Positions 6,369-12,326 of a stretch of DNA of 13,699 bases are shown here, piece by piece. Both the position numbers and the translations under genes were made by a program. The stretch's first letter is position 1, and each line of letters begins with the position of its first letter. The notes beneath the pieces are model-generated. The model searched no databases. It was not told where the DNA came from and worked only from the letters and a program-made list of their open reading frames with translations. The stretch is from an uncultured Alphaproteobacteria bacterium (lineage in GTDB: Bacteria; Pseudomonadota; Alphaproteobacteria; CASFRQ01; SAAU01): positions 1 to 13,699 of the forward strand of contig CASFRQ010000045.1 in NCBI GenBank assembly GCA_949296785.1. Direction: 5' to 3'.

Positions 6369-7217
6369 TTATTCTTTTCGTCCGGTTTGTTTTTCTTCAG
6401 CCGGAGAGGTTTTGTCCGCCGTTGCTTTTGATGGAAGTTCGGCTTTCTCCCCTTTTCGTGAAAGGTTTAAAAGAGTTTCTTCCAGTTGTTTGGAAAAACC
6501 GTCCAGATATTCTTTTAAGTTCCAGGAAAGCGCTTTTTCGCCGCATAAAATTTCTATCCCGCACACAAGGGAAATATCCGTTTCGTAAACAAGCCGGGGG
6601 GAGGGGGAGTTTAAAAACTTTTCCATAAAATCGGAAAAGGATTTTTTATCCTCTTCATTCGGCTCTTTGTCTGATAGGATTAAAACCCGGGCTGTTTCCT
6701 TGTACAGGCGGCGAAAGTCCGCCTTTTCCTTTTCGGGCAGAGCGTTCATTTTTTCCTTAAGCTTTTGAAAGACGGCTTTTTCCAAAGAAACAGAAGATAA
6801 ATCGGATAAAGCCTGTTTTGCCAGCTTTTGAAAGCCTTCGGAAAACAGCCTTTTCAGTTCGTTTGAAAAGGCGCGCTGTTCGTTTTGCATCTGTTGCGCC
6901 CATTTTTGCCGCTGCCGCTCAACTTCCAAAGCCGCTTGTTCCGTAAGGGTGTTTTTGAGCGCTTCCGCTTCATCTCGCGCTTTATTGAGAAGAAGCTGCC
7001 TTTCTTTTTGGAAAGCAACGGTTTTCGCCTCGTATTCTTTCCTTGTCCGAAGGGCGGTTTGTTTTAAATCCTGAGCCTCCCGGACTTTGGCGTTGATTTT
7101 GTCCTGTCTGTCCTGTATGACTTTGAGGACGGGTTTGTATAACAGCTTGTTCAAAATCCACATCAGGATAAACAAGTTGACAATCTGCGCTGCGAAAGTT
7201 ATCCAATCAATCTGCAT
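6369..7217 (-). CDS. atpF: N-ATPase subunit b with a delta-like C-terminal domain
   Basis: Peripheral stalk subunit, 282 residues, far longer than a normal b subunit (about 156-170). Residues 5-27 are the membrane anchor, followed by the conserved L-x-K-P-V-L-K-V-I-x-x-R (25-37). A long charged coiled coil runs to about 135. Residues about 172-246 differ in character: A-R-V-L-I-L-S (176-182), then Y-E-T-D-I-S-L-V-C-G-I-E-I-L-C-G (211-226), which resembles the C-terminal domain of F-type delta (a V-x-x-G-I-x-I-x-x-G strand pair). The last 30 residues are a charged low-complexity tail. N-ATPase operons lack a delta gene, so a b-delta-like fusion would explain how the stalk reaches alpha. The delta relationship rests on visual resemblance only. 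A 135-base gap precedes it, unique in this otherwise tight operon; the ribosome-binding site is AAAGGG 7 bases upstream. Confidence 0.93.
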   Translation of the reverse strand: MQIDWITFAAQIVNLFILMWILNKLLYKPVLKVIQDRQDKINAKVREAQDLKQTALRTRKEYEAKTVAFQKERQLLLNKARDEAEALKNTLTEQAALEVERQRQKWAQQMQNEQRAFSNELKRLFSEGFQKLAKQALSDLSSVSLEKAVFQKLKEKMNALPEKEKADFRRLYKETARVLILSDKEPNEEDKKSFSDFMEKFLNSPSPRLVYETDISLVCGIEILCGEKALSWNLKEYLDGFSKQLEETLLNLSRKGEKAELPSKATADKTSPAEEKQTGRKE

Positions 7218-7352
7218 TCAAAAGCCCTTTGCTTTCTTCTTATTTTTAAGCGAGAAGAAAACGGAATATTTTCGTTCTTCCCTTTTCTTCCGCTTTTCCC
7301 CTCCGCTTTTAAGTCAGGAAAAAACGGATGTTTCTTGTTTTTCTTTTCCGAC
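7218..7352 (-). promoter_or_regulatory. Structured atpE-atpF intercistronic region
   Basis: This is by far the largest gap in an operon of otherwise overlapping or closely spaced genes. Two mutually exclusive hairpins can form on the transcript. One pairs 7233-7240 (TTTCTTCT) with 7253-7260 (AGAAGAAA), 8 bp. The other pairs 7254-7263 with 7273-7280 (GAAG-AA-AACG with CGTTCTTC, 8 bp plus a 2-base bulge). A direct repeat CCGCTTTT also occurs twice near 7291-7311. No U-tract follows, so it is not a terminator. It may be an RNA-processing or stability site that raises c-subunit output relative to downstream genes. Confidence 0.4.
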
Positions 7353-7631
7353 TTATTTGGAAGCCATCGCCACCGCTGTTTCCCAGAACGGGTTGAAGTA
7401 CAGGATAAGAATTGTAATTACGAATGAGTAAATCGCCGTGGATTCCACCATCGCCATGGAAACAAACAAGGTCCGAGTAATGGTGCCGGCTTCGTCCGGT
7501 TGTTGTGCAATGGCCTGTAAAGCGGACGCGGCGGCGTTTCCTTCGCCGAAACCGGCGCTGATACCGCCGATGGAAATGCACAAGCCCGCCGCCAAGACGG
7601 AAAAAGCGCCGATAAGTGAAATGGGATCCAT
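7353..7631 (-). CDS. atpE: N-ATPase subunit c (rotor ring)
   Basis: Rotor-ring subunit, 92 residues, two transmembrane helices (about 5-28 and 55-80) joined by a polar loop containing A-Q-Q-P-D-E (42-47), equivalent to the conserved R/Q-Q-P loop. The ion-binding carboxylate is Glu63 in V-E-S-T-A-I-Y-S (62-69). With Ser64, Thr65 and Tyr68 this gives the E-S-T-x-x-Y pattern of Na+-binding c subunits such as that of Ilyobacter. The first helix has G-F-G-E-G with Glu30 where the Ilyobacter protein has Gln32, making a two-carboxylate site. Which ion is carried cannot be decided from sequence alone: an N-ATPase ring from Burkholderia pseudomallei has been reported as proton-specific. The ribosome-binding site AAGGAG is strong. 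The gene lies 27 bases after atpB. Confidence 0.96.
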   Translation of the reverse strand: MDPISLIGAFSVLAAGLCISIGGISAGFGEGNAAASALQAIAQQPDEAGTITRTLFVSMAMVESTAIYSFVITILILYFNPFWETAVAMASK

Positions 7632-7658
7632 AATTTTTCTCCTTTTTTATTTAACGAG

Positions 7659-8354
7659 TTAATAAAGAGGGTCGGGAGCCGGAACATATTGTTCCTCCGG
7701 TCCGACCGCGGAAAGGTACACCACCGCCAAAAGCGAAAAAATGTACGCCTGAATTGCGCCGGTCAGCAGCCCCAGAAGCTGCATGGAGACCGGGATGATA
7801 AAAGGCACCATGGTCATTAAAACCATGCCTATCATCACGCCGCTGAAAATATTGCCGTACAAGCGGACGGCCAATGAAAAGACCGACGAAAAATCACTGA
7901 CGATATTTAAAGGCAACATGAAAGGGACAGGTTTCACAAATTTGCGGATATATTTCTTAAAACCGGCGTTGCGGATACTGTAAACCGGCACGCCGACAAA
8001 AATACAGAAGGCAAAGGCCGCCGTTGTGGATAAAGACCCCGTCGGCGGGTCAAACCACGGAATAAATGTCAGTATGTTGCAGGTAAAAATAAACAGAAAC
8101 ATCGTGCCGACAAGAGACATATATTTTTTCGGATTGTCTTGGGAAACCTCATAAATCTGCCCCCTGACGATCATGACAAGCAATTCCACCACCGTTTGGA
8201 ATTTTGACACGACAAAATCACTGGACAGCCGCCGTGTGGAAATCCAAGCGAATAAAACCAACAACCCCATTACCAGCCATGTGAAAAACAAGGTGGAGTT
8301 AACCGAAAAAGTCCACAAGGAGAAAAAGATTGTCTGGTCAAAATTTTCAGCCAT
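7659..8354 (-). CDS. atpB: N-ATPase subunit a (ion channel)
   Basis: Membrane stator subunit carrying the ion half-channels, 231 residues. The essential arginine is Arg164 in S-L-A-V-R-L-Y-G-N-I-F-S-G (160-172). The final helix contains G-A-I-Q-A-Y-I-F-S-L-L-A (199-210) with the conserved Gln202. Other membrane segments are about 22-38, 80-100, 111-126 and 174-194. Compared with canonical AtpB the protein is short, with a reduced N-terminal region, in keeping with N-ATPases. Its start overlaps atpR by 8 bases; GGAGA is the ribosome-binding site. Confidence 0.95.
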   Translation of the reverse strand: MAENFDQTIFFSLWTFSVNSTLFFTWLVMGLLVLFAWISTRRLSSDFVVSKFQTVVELLVMIVRGQIYEVSQDNPKKYMSLVGTMFLFIFTCNILTFIPWFDPPTGSLSTTAAFAFCIFVGVPVYSIRNAGFKKYIRKFVKPVPFMLPLNIVSDFSSVFSLAVRLYGNIFSGVMIGMVLMTMVPFIIPVSMQLLGLLTGAIQAYIFSLLAVVYLSAVGPEEQYVPAPDPLY

Positions 8355-8922
8355 CTGTCTTTTCTCCGTCTTGTTTTAAGAGGTTTTCACCTGAAAGATT
8401 TTCTTTCTTTTCATATCCGCGGGGGAGAGTATCTTCGGAAAGAATAATTTCTTTTTTATCCGCCGTTTTGTCTTCATCATTTGATTCAACTAAGGAGAGA
8501 CGGTTTGTCCTCTTTTCTTCTGCGTTTTTTTCTTTCCCTAAAGTGATTTCAGGTTCCGGAAGGTTTTTTGCGACATCCTTCTCATTTTTGACGCAAGCAG
8601 CGCGTAGCCCGTTTCTTTTTAAGGCCTCATGTCCGATAAATACATAACGGGTAATATAAAAGCCGCCGAGACAAATGGCCAAACGGATAAAGTTTTTGTC
8701 CGCAATCAAGATAAATCCTGTCAGAAGGAGGAACATTCTTATCAAAAAAGACCAAAACAAAATAATTTTTCGTTTGTCATGATTGCAAAAATATTCCACC
8801 GTTTTCCATAAGGAGTAGAAATAAGCATACCCCAAGACGACACCCGCCAAAAAACAGAGGATGGCCGTTCCGGCGGATATGGAAGACATGTTGACAAAAT
8901 CGGCGGTTTTGGGAATTTTCAT
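8347..8922 (-). CDS. atpR: AtpR, N-ATPase-specific membrane subunit
   Basis: A 191-residue protein in the atpR position of the N-ATPase operon. Three transmembrane helices are visible: about 17-37 (G-V-V-L-G-Y-A-Y-F-Y-S-L-W), 53-74 (L-I-R-M-F-L-L-L-T-G-F) and 78-96 (L-G-G-F-Y-I-T-R-Y-V-F). Helices two and three carry buried arginines, Arg62 and Arg92, a feature of AtpR proteins. Its role is unproven; binding to the carboxylates of subunit c during ring assembly is a reasonable inference. Residues about 100-191 are a long, charged, low-complexity cytoplasmic tail, much of it lysine- and glutamate-rich, which makes the protein nearly twice the size of the membrane core. It overlaps atpQ by 4 bases (ATGA) and has AAGGAG 7 bases upstream. 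Confidence 0.87.
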   Translation of the reverse strand: MKIPKTADFVNMSSISAGTAILCFLAGVVLGYAYFYSLWKTVEYFCNHDKRKIILFWSFLIRMFLLLTGFILIADKNFIRLAICLGGFYITRYVFIGHEALKRNGLRAACVKNEKDVAKNLPEPEITLGKEKNAEEKRTNRLSLVESNDEDKTADKKEIILSEDTLPRGYEKKENLSGENLLKQDGEKTDG

Positions 8923-9452
8923 AATAATTCTCCTTTATCAGATTCAGGTTTTTTCTTTTTTCCCGTGTTTTGAGCTTCGGTTGTTTGATGGTTTATTTGT
9001 GGCTTTTTTTCAAGCTCTTGTTTATTTAAATTTTCTGTTATATTATCTTCAGGCATTTGTTCTGCTTCTTCTTTCAGGGCTTTATCTACGGCTTCTTGTT
9101 CTTTTCGGCGTTCTTGTTCCGCCTTTTTGACACCTTCGTTGAAAGCCCATAGAGTTGCGTTGATAAAACTTAACACCACAAAAATCAAAACCAGGTTCAA
9201 AACCCAGGAAAAACCTTCAATCGGATAATGTTTGTCAAGCCAACGGCCCGCAAATGCGGCCAAAATAGTCGGGACAATGATATACGAACCGTACAGCCCC
9301 AGATATCCTGCCGTTTCAAAAATCAGGAGTTTTCTTTTTAAAGAGCGTTGCTTTGCCCGGTAAATCAAAAGATTAAGCAGGCTTTCCTTTTGTTCCTTCT
9401 GCGTTTTGGCGTTCGCTCCGGCTTTAAGTTTTTTTATTTCCTTATCCGTCAT
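8919..9452 (-). CDS. atpQ: AtpQ, AtpI-like N-ATPase membrane subunit
   Basis: A 177-residue protein in the atpQ position. Two transmembrane helices (about 48-68 and 81-104) flank G-R-W-L-D (69-73), the hallmark of the AtpI/AtpQ group, with a polar Asn101 near the end of the second helix. AtpI proteins assist assembly of the c ring; AtpQ is thought to play a related part in N-ATPases, but direct proof is lacking. The first 45 residues are basic, which puts the N-terminus in the cytoplasm. Residues about 106-177 are a highly charged, glutamate/lysine/glutamine-rich tail not required by the core fold. The gene overlaps atpC by 11 bases and atpR by 4. Confidence 0.88.
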   Translation of the reverse strand: MTDKEIKKLKAGANAKTQKEQKESLLNLLIYRAKQRSLKRKLLIFETAGYLGLYGSYIIVPTILAAFAGRWLDKHYPIEGFSWVLNLVLIFVVLSFINATLWAFNEGVKKAEQERRKEQEAVDKALKEEAEQMPEDNITENLNKQELEKKPQINHQTTEAQNTGKKKKPESDKGELL

Positions 9453-9846
9453 CCGGCAAAGCCCCCCTGTCCGACAGTTTCATAAAGCCTCTGGTTAAGC
9501 CGGCTTCCAGCCTGGCCATGACGGCATTTGTTTCTTTGCGTTCTTCCTCTTCTTTTTTAAACTCCGTTCGCATTTGTTCAATCAAGGCTTTTAAGTCGTC
9601 ATTGAAAATCGCGGATCGGACGGAAAGAAAAACATTCTCCCCCTGCTTTAAAATAACGCCTCTGTTACAAGCAATGTAAGATTTTTTTCCGCCGCTTTCA
9701 TAAGTTACGACATCCGGCGTCAGAACGCTTAAATAATCCGCGTGTTTCGGTAAAAAGGTGTGTGCGCCGTCCAGAGCTTGAAAATTAACCTTTTCAACCT
9801 CTTTTTCCAATAAAGTTCCCGTCGGCGAAAACACGCGCATCAACAT
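9442..9846 (-). CDS. atpC: N-ATPase epsilon subunit
   Basis: Rotor-foot subunit, 134 residues. Residues 1-85 form the N-terminal beta-sandwich: M-R-V-F-S-P-T-G opening, then G-A-H-T-F-L-P-K-H-A-D-Y (27-38), equivalent to the family's G-x-x-x-x-L-P-x-H-x-x. A C-terminal helical part (about 86-120) follows. It joins gamma to the c ring. It directly follows beta, as in N-ATPase operons, instead of ending the operon. The start codon overlaps the atpD stop (TAATG). The ribosome-binding site AAGGAGGG lies 7 bases before this first ATG, which is therefore preferred to the second ATG at codon 3. Confidence 0.94.
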   Translation of the reverse strand: MLMRVFSPTGTLLEKEVEKVNFQALDGAHTFLPKHADYLSVLTPDVVTYESGGKKSYIACNRGVILKQGENVFLSVRSAIFNDDLKALIEQMRTEFKKEEEERKETNAVMARLEAGLTRGFMKLSDRGALPDDG

Positions 9847-11486
9847 TATTTACCCTCCTTTTTTACAAAGGTATCGTTTTCGTTCCGCTTGTGTCTGTCC
9901 GGTTCGTTTTCCGTTTTACTGTTCGGTTTGCTCGCCGTGTCGCTTTGTTCGGCCGTTTTCGGCGAAGCTTCTTTGTTTTCCTTTTCTCCCTTTTCCTCTT
10001 TTTCTTTTGCCTTCCTGTATTTTTCAAGAACTTCATCAATATTGCCGACCATGTAGAAATAATTTTCGGGAATATCGTTTAATTCGCCGGACAAGATTTT
10101 TTCACATCCGGTTAATGTATCCTCCAAATTAACGGACCGTCCCTCCATGCCGGTAAACTGCTGTGTGGTAAAGAAAGGCTGGGTTAAAAACCTTTCAAGC
10201 TTGCGGGCGGTAACCACCGTCTGCTGGTCTTTTTCGGGTAATTCGTCAAAGCCAAGCATCGCAATAATATCTTTCAAATCCTCGTATTCCGCCAAAGTCT
10301 TTTTTACCTGCGTGGCGATTTTGTAATGCCTTTCCCCGACAATCAACGGGGTCAGCATGTTGGAGGCGGAACCCAAAGGATCCACCGCCGGATAAAACCC
10401 TTGAGACGCCCTGGCACGCGATAAAACAATCGTGGAGGACAGATGGGCAAAAGTATGTGTCGCCGAAGGATCCGTGAAATCGTCCGCCGGAACATACACG
10501 GCCTGAATGGAAGTGATGGAAGCTTCCTTGGAAGAGGAAATTCTTTCCTCTACTTCAGCGATGTCTGTTCCCAAAGAGGGTTGGTATCCGACGCGGGAGG
10601 GCATTTGACCTAAAAGGACGGAAACCTCCGAACCCGCCTGGATAAATCGGAAAATATTGTCAATCAGAAGAAGGACATCCTGTTTTCTGTTATCCCTGAA
10701 ATATTCCGCCATAGTCAAAGCCGTCTGTGCTACGCGGAAACGCACGCCGGGGGATTCGTTCATTTGCCCGAAAACCATAACGGTTTTATCCAAAACGCCG
10801 GCATCCTGCATTTCCCGGTAAAGCTGTTCCCCTTCTCGCGAACGTTCGCCGATGCCGCAAAACAAACTGACGCCGTCGTAACGGCCGACCATGTTGTTAA
10901 TCATTTCGGTAATTAAGACCGTTTTACCGACGCCCGCGCCGCCGAACAGGCCTGCTTTACCGCCTTTTTCCATCGGCGCCAGAAGGTCAATCGCTTTAAT
11001 GCCGCTGACGAAAATCTCAGAGGAAACCTCTCTTTCTCCCAAAGGAATGGCGGGTGCGTGTATCGGGTGGAACGCTTCTGTTTTGACCGGGCCTTTTTCA
11101 TCAATCGGCTGGCCGAAAGTGTTGAACATTCGTCCCAGAATCTGCGGGCCGACCGGTACTTCAATCATATGTCCGGTATCTATGACCTCCATATGGCGGG
11201 TTAAACCGCGCGTGGGTCCCAAAGCCAATCCGATAACAGTTTTTTCATCCGCATATCCTTCCACTTCCACCACCAGGGAATTTTCTTCTCCGGTACGCAA
11301 CTCATTATAAATGGCGGGTAAAGCGCCTTCAAAAGCGATATGCAGGACGCTGCCCTGGATTTCTTTAATGAAGCCTTTACTTTTTCCTTTACCGGAATCG
11401 GAAAGGGCCGGACTTTTTAAGTTTTTTTCCTTTTCTTTTCCTTTGAAACTGCTGTCTAAAGAGTCTGGCGTCAGATGGTCTGTCAT
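9846..11486 (-). CDS. atpD: N-ATPase beta subunit
   Basis: Catalytic subunit of the head, 546 residues, about 70 longer than usual. Walker A is G-G-A-G-V-G-K-T (182-189), the catalytic glutamate is Glu214 in I-G-E-R-S-R-E-G, and Walker B ends L-L-L-I-D-N-I-F-R (272-280). The D-E-L-P-E-K-D loop (414-420) matches the conserved DELSEED region. F-I-Q-A-G-S-E-V-S-V and G-Q-M-P-S-R-V-G-Y (281-301) differ from canonical F-type beta (usually F-T-Q-A-G-S-E-V-S-A and R-I-P-S-A-V-G-Y) in the way N-ATPase beta does. Extra sequence is a lysine/serine-rich N-terminus (about 1-36) and a K/E-rich tail (about 490-546). It is the first gene of the operon; no internal Met allows a shorter start before residue 99. 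The ribosome-binding site is weak. Confidence 0.97.
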   Translation of the reverse strand: MTDHLTPDSLDSSFKGKEKEKNLKSPALSDSGKGKSKGFIKEIQGSVLHIAFEGALPAIYNELRTGEENSLVVEVEGYADEKTVIGLALGPTRGLTRHMEVIDTGHMIEVPVGPQILGRMFNTFGQPIDEKGPVKTEAFHPIHAPAIPLGEREVSSEIFVSGIKAIDLLAPMEKGGKAGLFGGAGVGKTVLITEMINNMVGRYDGVSLFCGIGERSREGEQLYREMQDAGVLDKTVMVFGQMNESPGVRFRVAQTALTMAEYFRDNRKQDVLLLIDNIFRFIQAGSEVSVLLGQMPSRVGYQPSLGTDIAEVEERISSSKEASITSIQAVYVPADDFTDPSATHTFAHLSSTIVLSRARASQGFYPAVDPLGSASNMLTPLIVGERHYKIATQVKKTLAEYEDLKDIIAMLGFDELPEKDQQTVVTARKLERFLTQPFFTTQQFTGMEGRSVNLEDTLTGCEKILSGELNDIPENYFYMVGNIDEVLEKYRKAKEKEEKGEKENKEASPKTAEQSDTASKPNSKTENEPDRHKRNENDTFVKKEGK

Positions 11487-11580
11487 TCTTTTAATTTCCC
11501 ATTCGTGTCATATTTTTATATTTATGTATAATAAAGGCATCCTATAACGCTTTTTTCAAAAAAGCAAGGTCTTTTTTTTC

Positions 11581-11632
11581 AAAAAAACAAAAAATCCCTT
11601 TGACTCATGTTTGTGAGGGGAAAGAGGGATTA
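11581..11632 (-). terminator. Minus-strand intrinsic terminator upstream of atpD
   Basis: On the minus strand, AATCCC and GGGATT close a stem continued by TTT/AAA after a 2-base bulge and by an inner CTCA/TGAG pair, followed by TTTTTTGTTTTTTT. It lies about 100 bases before the atpD start and more than 300 bases after rsfS. It would stop rsfS read-through, or act as an attenuator if the atp promoter lies further upstream. Confidence 0.65.
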
Positions 11633-11896
11633 AAGGGAACTAAAAAAAGGAGGGATGGTGCATCGGAAAGAGTGGTGGTCGGCAGGGAGAAAAATTTATC
11701 GGGTAAAATATTTCAATTCTGTGTCTGACCTCTAAAATTTTCATGCTGTTTTTAAGTTTTTTCTTTCCTTTTGAAACAGTTATTCGGAAAAAAGCTTGCG
11801 GATTAAAACCAAGAAAGCGTAAAAAGAAGAAAATTTTTTGTAAGAACTTGTTTTAAAAGGGAAAAAACGATTAAAACAGGTTCAATCAGAATCCGG

Positions 11897-11937
11897 TTCG
11901 GTCAAACCGAGATTTCGCGTATCCCGGTTCAACCGAA
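11897..11937. repeat. 17-bp uninterrupted hairpin behind rsfS
   Basis: Bases 11897-11913 pair with 11921-11937 without a bulge, with a 7-base loop TTCGCGT. On the minus-strand transcript the pairing uses three G-U wobbles. It starts 11 bases after the rsfS stop. No U-tract follows on the minus strand; on the plus strand AGC then TTTTT follows. It may protect the 3' end of the obgE-rsfS mRNA, or be an imported palindromic element. Confidence 0.65.
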
Positions 11938-11948
11938 AGCTTTTTCTG

Positions 11949-12326
11949 TTAGGCCGGAACCTTGCGGATACCCCATAACTCTTCCAAATCGTACTTAAGC
12001 CTTGTTTCCGGATGGAAAAGGTGAACTATGGCATTTCCCGTGTCCAAAATAATCCATTCTCCGGAACCATTTTTGCCGTCCACTCTCGGCTTTTCCCCAA
12101 AGTCTTTCAGGTTTTTTTCCAACGCGTCTGCCAAAGCTGCCACATGCCGGACGGAAGTACCGGAGGCGATGACCAAAGTATCCGTCAGACTGGTTCTGTC
12201 CCCTACAGGGGCAGAGAGGATATCTTCGGCTTTGCCGTCCTCCAAAGTTTTTAAAATAATGTCCAATGCTGTTTTGCCGGCAGGTTGCTTTTTGTTTTTC
12301 AAGACGGTCGGCGTTTTGGGTATCAT
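11949..12326 (-). CDS. rsfS: Ribosomal silencing factor RsfS
   Basis: RsfS (RsfA/Iojap family) binds ribosomal protein uL14 on the large subunit and blocks subunit joining under nutrient limitation. The protein has 125 residues, close to the usual 105-130. Family motifs are clear: D-T-L-V-I-A-S-G-T-S-V-R-H-V (49-62), G-E-W-I-I-L-D-T-G-N-A-I-V-H-L-F-H (89-105), then R-x-x-Y-D-L-E-E-L-W (109-118). The start codon overlaps the obgE stop by 4 bases (ATGA), with AAGGAG inside obgE, so the two are translationally coupled. In many alphaproteobacteria proB, proA and nadD lie between these two genes; they are absent here. Confidence 0.96.
   Translation of the reverse strand: MIPKTPTVLKNKKQPAGKTALDIILKTLEDGKAEDILSAPVGDRTSLTDTLVIASGTSVRHVAALADALEKNLKDFGEKPRVDGKNGSGEWIILDTGNAIVHLFHPETRLKYDLEELWGIRKVPA

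Larger units (their letters stand above)
11487..11948. other. Gene-free region between rsfS and atpD, including the presumed atp promoter
   Basis: It holds a minus-strand hairpin beside rsfS (11897-11937), a minus-strand terminator (11581-11632) and an AT-rich leader before atpD. Possible minus-strand promoter elements are TTGAAA (11554-11559) and TATTAT (11528-11533), with a rather long 20-bp spacer, and TTGCTT with TATAGG at 15 bp. Neither is good. A palindrome GCTTTTTT-C-AAAAAAGC lies at 11549-11565. A 34-codon minus frame starting near 11744 has no ribosome-binding site and is not counted. Nothing else is recognised. Confidence 0.5.

Noticed and set aside
11640..11744. 34-codon minus frame upstream of atpD as a leader peptide
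   Set aside because: No ribosome-binding site and no run of regulatory codons; its end does not pair meaningfully with the terminator.
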